DNA of 64,000 nucleotides from Prevotella sp. (GTDB taxonomy: Bacteria > Bacteroidota > Bacteroidia > Bacteroidales > Bacteroidaceae). The DNA is taken from assembly GCA_017470055.1 (NCBI GenBank), contig JAFUFD010000013.1, forward strand, positions 1 through 64,000, in the 5' to 3' direction. Of this stretch, positions 37,418-46,329 are shown in pieces. The notes beneath the pieces were generated by a model. That model was not told the origin of the DNA and did no database searches. It saw only the letters and a list, made by a program, of their open reading frames with translations. A program made the position numbers and the translations under genes. Within the stretch, counting starts at the first letter, position 1. Every line of letters begins with the position of its first letter.

Positions 37418-38683
37418 TTAGAAAGCGAACTGCATCATCATACAGGCCGTATGGGTGGAGATGCCGAGATCGTCTAAGTCACGATCCAACTGGGTGTCGT
37501 GCCCCGTACGTCCGATATACTGGTACATTGCCGATAACTTGATGTTCGTCTTGGGCACAAAGTAGTTGACGACAGCAGCAGGCATGTTCAGGATACCGTC
37601 TTTCCCAGAGCCATTACGGTCCATGAAGTCGTAGCGGATGCCCAGTTGCCATTGCGGTGCCACAAAATAGCCGACTTGTGCGTATGCTCCCCAGTAATTG
37701 AAGGTGTCGCTGATTTTCTGGCGGTCGGTGAAGCCCACATGCATATAGTAGCCCTCAGCGGCAAAATACCATCTGTTGTAAAGCCATGCGAACTCCAGTC
37801 CAGCACGGAAGTCATTGGTCGACTCACTCTCAGCCTCATTGTTGTAGTTGGCACTGATACCAATCAGCATCTTATTGAGGTCCTGCATCTTGGCATTGCC
37901 CTGTGTCAGTGGCATTGGACCATTAGGCATATAGGTCAAGCGGCCAGCATAGAGGAGTGAGGGCAGATGGTTGTCATCACTGAATCCCTTGGTAGCAGTA
38001 TTGACGGAAGAGCCTGTACCGTTGAAAATACCAACCTCATAGCCGAATTTGTTCTTGATGATACCATGCACCTCAAAACCAAGATCGAAACCAGTACCGA
38101 TGGTCGGAGTAACCGCATTCAACGAGTAGGGCATGATGCTGCTTGCCGTCAGTGACGTGGGAACCTGGGGGAACAACGTCTCACCTAAGGTGGTCAGATA
38201 CGCATGGGTAAATGGTGTCTTGAACTTACCGGCACGGAAACGCAAGGCAGGACTGACGGCATAGTCAATCCATGCCTGTTGCAAGATATTGCCACCTGAA
38301 CCTGCCGCATTGATGCAGATATTATAGTCAATCTTACCAAAAGCCTTACCTGTGAAACCAATGATGGCGTATGGCATGGCGAACCCGGAGTTTGCCACAT
38401 TGTCCTGGTTGTATGCTTTATCCAGTCCCTCATCGTCATAATAGCGGAAGTTGAGGGTTCCCTGCAAATACATATAGGGTTTGAATACGAAGTTGCCATC
38501 CTTTGACTGGAGAGTGAACCCACGATTGTCAGCAATAGGAATCACACCATTCTCCATATCCATTTTAGAAAGGACTTCCTCGTTGTTAGGAGTTACGGCA
38601 CTCTCGTTTGTCTCATTCTCAGCAAAGGTGTTTACTGAAAGCATGGTTGCCATCGCAATGGCAAAGATTCTGTTGTATTTCAT
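37418..38683 (-). CDS. Outer membrane porin (OprO/OprP-like)
   Basis: It has 421 residues with a signal peptide (1-21, VNTFA). The rest shows the alternating pattern of a beta barrel and ends in aromatic Phe (MMMQFAF), typical of outer-membrane proteins. Segments such as FRAGKFKTPFTHAYL and LGIRYDFMDRN recall phosphate-selective porin O/P; the substrate is not known. The operon context with imelysin suggests an iron or other metal role. Confidence 0.75.
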   Translation of the reverse strand: MKYNRIFAIAMATMLSVNTFAENETNESAVTPNNEEVLSKMDMENGVIPIADNRGFTLQSKDGNFVFKPYMYLQGTLNFRYYDDEGLDKAYNQDNVANSGFAMPYAIIGFTGKAFGKIDYNICINAAGSGGNILQQAWIDYAVSPALRFRAGKFKTPFTHAYLTTLGETLFPQVPTSLTASSIMPYSLNAVTPTIGTGFDLGFEVHGIIKNKFGYEVGIFNGTGSSVNTATKGFSDDNHLPSLLYAGRLTYMPNGPMPLTQGNAKMQDLNKMLIGISANYNNEAESESTNDFRAGLEFAWLYNRWYFAAEGYYMHVGFTDRQKISDTFNYWGAYAQVGYFVAPQWQLGIRYDFMDRNGSGKDGILNMPAAVVNYFVPKTNIKLSAMYQYIGRTGHDTQLDRDLDDLGISTHTACMMMQFAF

Positions 38684-38715
38684 CGTTTTATTTTTTTACC
38701 GTTTTATTTATCCTT

Positions 38716-40170
38716 TTACAATGACCATAGGAATTGTATCAATTGGTCACGTTGTTCCTTAGTCATGTTCTTGAATTTGTTCTTGGACGCTTCTCCCTCT
38801 CCACCATGCCACATGATTGCCTCGACGAAATTACGGGCACGACCATCGTGCAGGAAGTAAGTGTGTCCGTTGACTTTCTTCTGCAGTCCGATACCCCAGA
38901 GAGGGGTGGTGCGCCACTCGTTACCACGGGCAAGTCCGCTGACGAAATTATCGTTCAGACCGACACCCATGATCTCAGAGCCCATGTCGTGGAGCAGGTA
39001 GTCAGAATAGGGATGAATGGTCTGGCTGCCAAGCCAAGGCAGTTCTGTTCCTGCAAGCAGCACGGAGCCACGGGGTTTGGTATGCAGGGTGGTGACATGA
39101 CAGAGGTGGCAGCCTGCCTGATAGAACAATTGCTCACCGGCAATGACATCAGGATCATTGACATTACGACGGGCGGGAACAGCAAGAGACTGCATATAGA
39201 GGTCAACATCCTCCATGTTCTCTGTGGAGACATCCAGCATATCATAGGCAAGTCCCATCATAGAGCCTTCCTCCATCTGTAACTGTCCCTCGCAGATCTC
39301 CTCAGGATAGCGGCTGTTGGTCATACCCATATCGCTGGAGAAACCGAGTTCGACCGTCAGATCTGCGTGTTGCGCTTTGTTTCCTGACAAGCCCAATTGC
39401 GATTTCCCACGCTCCATGATATAGTTGCAGCGCCCACTGATACCCCATTCAGGATAGTTGCTGCGACGGGCGAGTTCCTCAATCTCATTGGGATCCAGTG
39501 CCATCATCTGTCCCATGCCGACATGGCGAAGGGGTATGCGAACGGTACAGAACAAATCCTCAGGGGCAATGTCCTCCGCATACCAGTCTGTGATGGTCCA
39601 TTGGGGTACGCACAACTCATATTCCTCACCATCAGGGAATTGGAAAGATTGTTTCCTGATATTGACTTTCAGTTTGCCTTCTGGCTGGACTCCGTATATT
39701 GCCTGGTCGTGAATCACACGTCCATAATTGGGGAAGAAAGTTCCGTTTTTGCGAGTGACATAGATAAGGGATGCGGTGAAGCCATAAGGACCAGAGCCGT
39801 CATCACTGCCATTCTTGTAACTGGTCCAGTAGGTCGGCTCTGTACGTCCGGCATTACGATGACAACTGCCACAACTGTAACCTGCATAGACAGGACCAAG
39901 ACCACCGCCGTGACCGTTCTCATTAGAACTCTTGGCATTGTCATAGAGTTGGTCTCCCGAATTAAAACGGGCATTATAGGTACCTGATAGCCATCTGGCT
40001 CCTTGGTCGTAGGCGACAGAGGAGTTGTAGAAGCCTGTAGCCGTTCCTGCGGAGAGCGCATAGCCTGTAGGCACCTCTATATCGGTGACATCCAACTGCT
40101 CGTCATCACTACAAGACAACAACACAAAAAATCCTGGCAATAAGAAGGAATATTTCAGGAATTTGTTCAT
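38716..40170 (-). CDS. Di-haem oxidoreductase, DUF1111 family, lipoprotein
   Basis: It has 484 residues. Lipoprotein signal LLSC at 16-19. Two c-type haem motifs are visible: CGSCH near 100 and CHLCH near 355. The family resembles MauG/cytochrome c peroxidase and often neighbours imelysins, but the substrate is not established. It is 32 bases upstream of the porin gene in the same operon. Confidence 0.88.
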   Translation of the reverse strand: MNKFLKYSFLLPGFFVLLSCSDDEQLDVTDIEVPTGYALSAGTATGFYNSSVAYDQGARWLSGTYNARFNSGDQLYDNAKSSNENGHGGGLGPVYAGYSCGSCHRNAGRTEPTYWTSYKNGSDDGSGPYGFTASLIYVTRKNGTFFPNYGRVIHDQAIYGVQPEGKLKVNIRKQSFQFPDGEEYELCVPQWTITDWYAEDIAPEDLFCTVRIPLRHVGMGQMMALDPNEIEELARRSNYPEWGISGRCNYIMERGKSQLGLSGNKAQHADLTVELGFSSDMGMTNSRYPEEICEGQLQMEEGSMMGLAYDMLDVSTENMEDVDLYMQSLAVPARRNVNDPDVIAGEQLFYQAGCHLCHVTTLHTKPRGSVLLAGTELPWLGSQTIHPYSDYLLHDMGSEIMGVGLNDNFVSGLARGNEWRTTPLWGIGLQKKVNGHTYFLHDGRARNFVEAIMWHGGEGEASKNKFKNMTKEQRDQLIQFLWSL

Positions 40171-40268
40171 AAATATATCATTTTTTCATTATCTTTCTTT
40201 TTAACCACAATAGCGAAGATGGAATTTTCATTCCACCTCCGCTCTTGTATGGCGTAAAGAGTATAGCC

Positions 40269-41426
40269 TTATTTTACAGTACGAGCCTTACCGTCTTTGA
40301 AGATGAAGAACTCTAGAGTGTGGAAGCCACGTACGTTTTGGGCATCCTCAACTTTAGCGTCGGAGTCACCATCTTTCCACTCAAGACTGCTGAAATCCCC
40401 CGATTTCAGAATCTGGGCAATGATATCCTGGTCGAGAGGCCATGAGTCCATATTGGGATCGAGACCCAGTTCGTCAACAGGACCGAAGAGGAAAGCCTCG
40501 CTGGACTCCCATGGCTCACGGGCTGACAGCCATGCCTCTGCACAGGCAGCAAAGGTATTATTAGATGGATTGCTCTTGAAAGCATTGACTGCGTTATCCA
40601 AGGCAGCGTTCTTTTCGGCAAGTTCTTTATAAGTAGGAAGAACAACGCCATCAACATACTGCTTGATAACAGGGTCAAGAGTAGCATCATCATTGATGTT
40701 TTCTAGGAAATAAGGCTTCAATTCTGTATCAATGAAGTCACCAAGGTCGGCGCAGGCTTCCATAGCGGCAACAGTCTCCTTAGAGTTGATGTTGTTACGG
40801 AATGGCTGTGGGATAGCATAGATGGCATCGGCTGCAGCCTTAATCAGTGCTTTTGCTCGTGTGTCCAAGTCTGCGTTTTTAACGGCAAGAAGTGCAGACA
40901 AAGAGTTTGCGTTGATGCTACCATCACGAGAACCATAGTAAGCATTACGGATAGAATAGATATTGTTACGATAGTCGTCACGTGAGTGCCAACTGTACCA
41001 AGATTCAACTGCATAGAGAGCCTCAGTGGTTTTACCTGCTACATATTTATTATAGGGGTCACCAATCTTAGTGTCACCGACCTCACCGGCAATATCAACA
41101 CAGCCATCGAAAATCTGGCTTACGCAGTCCATGGCAGAGCCATATTCTGTTGAATTGTGATTTTTGAAAGTCTCTGCATATCCATTATTCCACTCATCAT
41201 AAAGGGTCTGAGCGTCATTCTTCAGCAGTTTTGAGACTGCAACCATATAGTTTCCCCATGCAGTAGCATTTGTCTCGTTGTAATCCAGATTTGCTGCATC
41301 TGAGATATCAATCTCTTCTGGATTGGGATTTGGGTTGTCGTTCTTGTCGTCACCACAAGCGACTAAACTGAAAGAAAGGGTACATGCCGCAATAAACAGC
41401 AGGGCATACTTAAAAATCTTTTTCAT
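40269..41426 (-). CDS. Imelysin-family (EfeO/IrpA-like) lipoprotein
   Basis: It has 385 residues with a lipoprotein signal ending SLVACGDD. The C-terminal GFHTLEFFIF carries the GxHxxE imelysin motif, thought to bind metal; the family is linked to iron or copper uptake (IrpA, EfeO). Mostly helical. Placed between a porin and the di-haem DUF1111 gene. Confidence 0.9.
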   Translation of the reverse strand: MKKIFKYALLFIAACTLSFSLVACGDDKNDNPNPNPEEIDISDAANLDYNETNATAWGNYMVAVSKLLKNDAQTLYDEWNNGYAETFKNHNSTEYGSAMDCVSQIFDGCVDIAGEVGDTKIGDPYNKYVAGKTTEALYAVESWYSWHSRDDYRNNIYSIRNAYYGSRDGSINANSLSALLAVKNADLDTRAKALIKAAADAIYAIPQPFRNNINSKETVAAMEACADLGDFIDTELKPYFLENINDDATLDPVIKQYVDGVVLPTYKELAEKNAALDNAVNAFKSNPSNNTFAACAEAWLSAREPWESSEAFLFGPVDELGLDPNMDSWPLDQDIIAQILKSGDFSSLEWKDGDSDAKVEDAQNVRGFHTLEFFIFKDGKARTVK

Positions 41427-41462
41427 GTGTCTTAATATTTAATATTGTTAATTTGTTGTTAT

Positions 41463-42836
41463 TTATTTCTTGGCAAACCATAATTGGTAAGCGACCCCAA
41501 TACGGAACTCATTCTCACTGTTGTAATCACTATTTCCGAACATCTTGCTGGTACCAATCTGGCGAGTCGTATAGTCGGCTTTTACAACAAGGTTGGGAAG
41601 TGGTCTCCAGTTCAGTCCCATACTCCAGAGGCTAACTTGACAACGCTTGTCGCCAATCAGTCCTTGCTCACATTCCTCCTGTGGATTATAATAGTTATAA
41701 TGAACAAAGGGATAGACAACGGGGAAACCTTTCACACCAGGGAAAAAGGACTTCAAATTGACACCCACTTCCGCACTCCAGTCCACTGCGCGTTTGGCGA
41801 CAGGTCCCATACGGCTGTAGGGAGACTTATTGGAGTAACGGCGATTGGTTGCCGTGATGCCGACAGTCTCTGTAATGTTACCAGACAGATAGTTGGCACG
41901 CGCAGTCACATATTTATTGATGTATTGGGCATCGAAAGAATAAACGAAGACATTGATTTTGTCTAAGTCATCATAAGTGATTAACTTGTCGGCGTTCTTT
42001 CCTGCATTGGGGTTGTATAGCATAGAAGCACCAATACGGAGACCCGGAACACCTTTCCAATCTAAACGGACGGTATAGGCAGGAGCAGAAAAATTATCTA
42101 CCTCCATGAATCCCTGTTTTGCCTTCTTGATCCAATTATAGCAGTCGAAGCCATTAGGATTAAGTCCCGTGGTAACCATAGCCTGATAATCGAAAGTGGC
42201 GGCACCCTTACCGAAAGTTCCAAAAAACTCCAAACCCGTCTCATGCCATGTCGAGGCGAGTAGGGTAGTGGCACCCTCAGGGCGAGCGGCAGTGAAGAAA
42301 TTCAGAGGCTCGTGATGGGAATTGGTCAGTCCTACGGGTAAGATCAGATGACCTACACGGACATTAAACTCAGGTATAATCAGTCGGGTGAGATGGAATT
42401 GCTCCAAAGCGACCTCTCCGCCTTTCTCCATTTCTGTCTCATATTCACCATTCTCACTACCAGACTGGGCTTCCATCTCTACGGCAGAGCCTGTTCCCCC
42501 CGACTCAAACTCAATTTCTGCGCTGAGGATCCATTTAGGGGTAATCTTATACTCTCCTTGTAAGATAAAACGTGGAATGGATATCTCGTTATGATTCTTT
42601 TTGGTGTTACCGGCACTATTACCGTAGAAACGGTTCAGACCGTAGTCCTTAAATGCGGCAAGCATCTCGCCATAACTACCGATGCGCCATTTCTCATAAC
42701 CGTTATTGTTAGTTGCTTTTGCCTGAACGTTATCAACCTCATCAGTCCTGGGACTCAGAAGTTCTTCTGGTTCAGCCGCACTAACTGTGGATATTGCCAG
42801 TATAGCAAAAATCGCTATTATTAATCTTTTCATCAT
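41463..42836 (-). CDS. Outer membrane porin-like beta-barrel protein
   Basis: It has 457 residues from the ATG at 42836 (an adjacent ATG at 42833 is also possible); the longer frame passes through the promoter. Signal peptide MMKRLIIAIFAILAISTVSA. Barrel-like strands and a C-terminal FRIGVAYQLWFAKK. First gene of the seven-gene operon, with a consensus promoter 32 bases upstream. Confidence 0.78.
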   Translation of the reverse strand: MMKRLIIAIFAILAISTVSAAEPEELLSPRTDEVDNVQAKATNNNGYEKWRIGSYGEMLAAFKDYGLNRFYGNSAGNTKKNHNEISIPRFILQGEYKITPKWILSAEIEFESGGTGSAVEMEAQSGSENGEYETEMEKGGEVALEQFHLTRLIIPEFNVRVGHLILPVGLTNSHHEPLNFFTAARPEGATTLLASTWHETGLEFFGTFGKGAATFDYQAMVTTGLNPNGFDCYNWIKKAKQGFMEVDNFSAPAYTVRLDWKGVPGLRIGASMLYNPNAGKNADKLITYDDLDKINVFVYSFDAQYINKYVTARANYLSGNITETVGITATNRRYSNKSPYSRMGPVAKRAVDWSAEVGVNLKSFFPGVKGFPVVYPFVHYNYYNPQEECEQGLIGDKRCQVSLWSMGLNWRPLPNLVVKADYTTRQIGTSKMFGNSDYNSENEFRIGVAYQLWFAKK

Positions 42837-42867
42837 AGTGGTATGTCTCTTTTCTATTATTCGGTTG

Positions 42868-42898
42868 CAAAGGTAGATTATTTCACTAATTCCTACAA
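42868..42898 (-). promoter_or_regulatory. Promoter of the imelysin/di-haem operon
   Basis: TTG (42898-42896), 20-base spacer, TACCTTTG (42875-42868) on the minus strand, leading to the ATG at 42836. Confidence 0.8.
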
Positions 42899-42929
42899 TA
42901 CCTAAAAATAATGAATTTATGAGAAAGTA

Positions 42930-42960
42930 TTGCAAATATCGGGCAAAATCCGTACTTTTG
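42930..42960 (+). promoter_or_regulatory. Promoter of the hemerythrin-LuxR gene
   Basis: TTG (42930-42932), 20-base spacer, TACTTTTG (42953-42960). The two divergent promoters are about 30 bases apart, so a regulator bound there could affect both. Confidence 0.78.
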
Positions 42961-42993
42961 CATCGTCAATATATATTAATAAGGTATATAGGT

Positions 42994-43953
42994 ATGAAGA
43001 ATTTGAAGATGTATGAGCCCGATGACAAGATGATTACGCTTATCAAGGACGACTATAATCTATTGCAGGCTTTAGGAAGTTTTGGTATCAATCTCGGATT
43101 TGGTGACAAGACCGTTCAGGAGACGTGTGAGATGAACCAAGTGGACACCTATACATTCCTTGCCGTAGTGAATTTCATTATTAACGGGTACTCTAATTTC
43201 AATGACGACGAGCAAATAGACGTGCGAACCCTGCTTCATTACCTGGATGCCAGCCATGCCTACTTTTTGGATTTCCAATTACCGTCAATCCGGAGACAAC
43301 TTGCTGAGTCTTTCGATGAGAAAGACTCTTTGGGGCATCTGATCATGAAGTTCTATGACGGCTATGCCCGTGAGATACAGCGTCACATGAAGTATGAGGA
43401 GAAGACTCTCTTCCCTTATGTGACAGCCTTGTTGGAGGGTCGTACGATGAATGACTATAACGTGGAGACTTTCTCAAAGCACCATGAGTCGACGGATAAG
43501 GCATTGCGTGAGTTGAAGTTGATGATTATTAAATACCTGCCTTCCGATCCCCATAGCAATAATAAGTTGACGGCAACCCTTTATGATATCTATAATAACG
43601 AGGAGTGGCTGAAGTTGCATGCGGAAGTGGAGGATCAGATCTTCGTACCTGCCGTGCGTCGTCTGGAAGCACTGCAGAAGCAGAGTGACGTGACGAAGAA
43701 TATCTCTTCTATGGTGTTCAAGAGCGGGCAGGATAATAGTGATGCTTTGTCTGACCGTGAGCGTGACGTAATAGTCGCCTTGGTGCAGGGAATGTCCAAT
43801 AAGGAGATAGCAGATCATCTGTGTATCTCTACGAATACGGTCATCACCCACAGGAGGAATATCGCCCGTAAGTTACAGATTCACTCACCTGCGGGACTGA
43901 CCATCTATGCGATTGTCAACGGACTTGTCGATATTTCCGCCGTTAAGTTGTAA
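42994..43953 (+). CDS. Transcription regulator: RIC/hemerythrin di-iron domain fused to LuxR HTH
   Basis: It has 319 residues from the ATG at 42994, chosen because a full promoter lies between 42930 and 42960. Residues about 1-55 resemble the ScdA_N domain of RIC (YtfE/ScdA) iron-centre repair proteins, but the usual Cys-Cys of the FCCGG loop is replaced by NLGFG. Residues about 75-235 form a hemerythrin-like four-helix bundle with candidate iron ligands in ASHAYF, HMKYEEKTLFP, SKHHESTDK and HAEVEDQIF. Residues about 250-315 are a LuxR/GerE HTH (LSDRERDVIVALVQG, TVITHRRNI). It plausibly senses oxygen, nitric oxide or iron state and acts on DNA; this is inference. Confidence 0.88.
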   Translation: MKNLKMYEPDDKMITLIKDDYNLLQALGSFGINLGFGDKTVQETCEMNQVDTYTFLAVVNFIINGYSNFNDDEQIDVRTLLHYLDASHAYFLDFQLPSIRRQLAESFDEKDSLGHLIMKFYDGYAREIQRHMKYEEKTLFPYVTALLEGRTMNDYNVETFSKHHESTDKALRELKLMIIKYLPSDPHSNNKLTATLYDIYNNEEWLKLHAEVEDQIFVPAVRRLEALQKQSDVTKNISSMVFKSGQDNSDALSDRERDVIVALVQGMSNKEIADHLCISTNTVITHRRNIARKLQIHSPAGLTIYAIVNGLVDISAVKL

Positions 43954-43958
43954 GGTTA

Positions 43959-44564
43959 CTAAATCTTATTGATATCTACGTATCCGTGCATCACCGCATA
44001 TATAGTGAGTGCAGATACGCTTTTCATTCCCAACTTGTCCATGATATTCTTGCGATGGGTGATGACGGTTGCAAGTCCGATATTCAACTTGTCGGCTATC
44101 TCTTTGTTGATATATCCTTGGACGATGAGGGACATCACCTCAATCTCACGGTCGGTCAGTATCTTCTGTTGCAGTACTTTGGGTAACGGGGGCAGATTCT
44201 TCCCCCCTCCATGCGCATGCTGCTCCAACATCAATAGTTGGCGAATCAGTTGTGGCTCAGGTTGGTTGATACATAAACTATGGAACTCCGACAGTTGTGC
44301 AGTGTCTTCTAACTGTAAGGTGAGGACAATAGTTTTCCTGCGGTGCTCCTGAAAGAACTGTCGTTCTTGTAGCACGATGTTCATCGCTACGAAAAAGTGA
44401 ACATACTTATCTGGGTGATTTGCCTCCAGTTCAGCGAAGGAGCCATAAGTGTCTACCGTCATGATTGGCATGACGTTCTGTAGAATTTGCTTGAGACCGA
44501 GTGCTGCCAATGTGTTCGTGTCAATAATAGCGACGAGCGGTCTTCCTTGTGGCATATGTTCCAT
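43959..44564 (-). CDS. LuxR-family regulator with pseudo-receiver domain
   Basis: It has 201 residues. The N-terminal half looks like a response-regulator receiver (VAIIDTNTLAALGLKQIL), but the strand that should carry the phospho-acceptor Asp reads FFVAMNIVL, so it is unlikely to be phosphorylated in the usual way. The C-terminal HTH (LTDREIEVMSLIVQGYINKE) is over half identical by eye to that of the convergent hemerythrin-LuxR gene, including THR(K/R)NI. Last gene of a six-gene minus-strand operon; stops of the two regulators are 5 bases apart. Confidence 0.85.
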   Translation of the reverse strand: MEHMPQGRPLVAIIDTNTLAALGLKQILQNVMPIMTVDTYGSFAELEANHPDKYVHFFVAMNIVLQERQFFQEHRRKTIVLTLQLEDTAQLSEFHSLCINQPEPQLIRQLLMLEQHAHGGGKNLPPLPKVLQQKILTDREIEVMSLIVQGYINKEIADKLNIGLATVITHRKNIMDKLGMKSVSALTIYAVMHGYVDINKI

Positions 44565-44574
44565 AGAGTCTCGT

Positions 44575-45669
44575 TTATTTGTTCATGAAAGCGAGTTTGG
44601 GCGCTTGTTCCATAATCATCTGAGCCATGTCGCTGTTGTTCTCAGATTTGCCGTTGATAATGTCAAACATCCAGCGAATACCTTGTTTTCCTCCGTCTGC
44701 CTTCAGGATATGGACAATGCAGAGATTTTGCAAGCCGATATTTGAAGAGAGGATATCAATATCAGTGGAGCCCAATTGGAATAGCGCTAACTGATAGGCA
44801 TCCTCATAGTTCTCATTGATCATGCGCTCAATGTCTCCCAATGTGTTCATCCCCAAAGCACGCAGGAGTGGGAGATAAGGCATGGGAGAGGCGGGATGTA
44901 ATTCTGCTTGTGTGATTGCCGCAATCTGTTTGTTCAACTTGTCAAATGGCTGCATGTCAACATACGTACGGAATGTGTCACCGTCGAGGAGAACCTCTTC
45001 CAGTTTTCCGTCTTTCACCAGACTTTCGATGCGTCTGCGGTAATCACTAATATCGCTGCGGATACGGCTGAACTCGTTATCGGCTAACTCCAGCATACCT
45101 GCGAGACGACTTAGGTTGCGATGATACTCCACAGGCATCTCAATATCGCTCTTGTAGCCGATGTCATGTTGGATGGCTGACCATACATGCTGTAATGCTG
45201 TTCGCATCTGTAACTCGAAGGGAATCTCGTTCAGTTGAGGAATCTTCTCATCATAGTACAGTTGCTTAGGAAGTTTGCAGATGTAATGTAGAGAGTTATA
45301 GCCAAAACTGTCAAACTGGTGCATCTTCCGCTTGTCGATGGAGTTCGACCAGTCTATGTCAAACAACGTCTCTGCCATGGATGCGATGCGGTCGACATCT
45401 TCATTGTAGAACGTGATGATACGTGCCCCGAAGATGTCTGTGATGTCGTTAAGGATGCGGTATTTCGATCCTTTGCGCTCTAGTTTTCCTGTCAGGGAGT
45501 CTTCTGCTTTAATACGTGACTCCATAGCGTTCAGTTCAATACCTGCACGCTTGACCAACTCACTTAGTTTGCCCATCACCACCTGCTGAAGTTGCTGATA
45601 TATCGGGAGCCTCTCCCGATAGTCTTCCAACAGCATTGTACAGTGCAGATCCAGTCCGTAGTCCTTCAT
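44575..45669 (-). CDS. RelA/SpoT-domain (p)ppGpp synthetase-like protein
   Basis: It has 364 residues. The synthetase fold at about 40-210 shows GARIITFY, FGYNSLHYI and FELQMRTALQHVWS, matching RelA/SpoT. No HD hydrolase, TGS or ACT domain is seen, so it is a small alarmone synthetase with a helical C-terminal extension of about 140 residues. It starts 2 bases after the STAS gene, in the partner-switching operon. Confidence 0.9.
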   Translation of the reverse strand: MKDYGLDLHCTMLLEDYRERLPIYQQLQQVVMGKLSELVKRAGIELNAMESRIKAEDSLTGKLERKGSKYRILNDITDIFGARIITFYNEDVDRIASMAETLFDIDWSNSIDKRKMHQFDSFGYNSLHYICKLPKQLYYDEKIPQLNEIPFELQMRTALQHVWSAIQHDIGYKSDIEMPVEYHRNLSRLAGMLELADNEFSRIRSDISDYRRRIESLVKDGKLEEVLLDGDTFRTYVDMQPFDKLNKQIAAITQAELHPASPMPYLPLLRALGMNTLGDIERMINENYEDAYQLALFQLGSTDIDILSSNIGLQNLCIVHILKADGGKQGIRWMFDIINGKSENNSDMAQMIMEQAPKLAFMNK

Positions 45670-45671
45670 CC

Positions 45672-45974
45672 TTATTTGATCTCGAAGAGGTTATAGAAAC
45701 CTGTCATCATGAACACCTTCTTGATCTCATCATTGATTTTTTCGATGACAACCTTACCGCCTTTTGCCGCAGTCTCTTTGCGAAGTGTCAGGAATAGGCG
45801 CAGTCCAGAACTGCTGATGTAATCGAGTTGCTCGCAGTCCAGTGTGATCTCTTTATCGGCATGCTCCATCAGGGGCTGCATGTCTTTTGTTGCCTGTACA
45901 GCAGCAGGAGTGTCAAGTCTGCCAATTAACTGTGCGGTGTAACCACCGTTTTGTTCTTTAATCTCGATAGTCAT
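45672..45974 (-). CDS. STAS-domain anti-sigma-factor antagonist, second copy
   Basis: It has 100 residues, one STAS domain. The loop LDYISSSGLRLFL contains the Ser cluster that RsbW-type kinases phosphorylate. Paralogue of the gene just upstream, from which it is separated by 6 bases. Confidence 0.9.
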   Translation of the reverse strand: MTIEIKEQNGGYTAQLIGRLDTPAAVQATKDMQPLMEHADKEITLDCEQLDYISSSGLRLFLTLRKETAAKGGKVVIEKINDEIKKVFMMTGFYNLFEIK

Positions 45975-45980
45975 AGTCTC

Positions 45981-46289
45981 TTATTGCTTTTGTATGTCAA
46001 ATAGTGTGTTGAATCCTGTCATCTGGAAGACTTTCTGAATCTCTTCGTTGATATTCAGTATCGTCACCTTGCTACCAACAGCGGCGGCGTTCTTGCGGAT
46101 GTTTAAAAGGATTCGCAAGCCAGAACTACTGATATATTCCAGATTCGTACAGTCGATGATAATGTCATGACCTGTACAGTCATTAAGAGGAGACAAGTCC
46201 TTTGTAGTCTGTTCGGCGGCGACCGTATCAAGTCGTCCTTCCAATGTGGCAATGTATTTGCCATTCTCTTCTCGGAATGTAGTTTTCAT
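45981..46289 (-). CDS. STAS-domain anti-sigma-factor antagonist, first copy
   Basis: It has 102 residues, single STAS domain with LEYISSSGLRILL, the SpoIIAA/RsbV-like phosphorylation loop. It begins 40 bases after the SLC13 gene, the largest gap in the operon. Presumed partner of the RsbW-like kinase encoded at 48126-48554. Confidence 0.9.
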   Translation of the reverse strand: MKTTFREENGKYIATLEGRLDTVAAEQTTKDLSPLNDCTGHDIIIDCTNLEYISSSGLRILLNIRKNAAAVGSKVTILNINEEIQKVFQMTGFNTLFDIQKQ

Positions 46290-46329
46290 AAGCCTAAATA
46301 TTTAATATTTAATCTTTAATGTTTTATAT

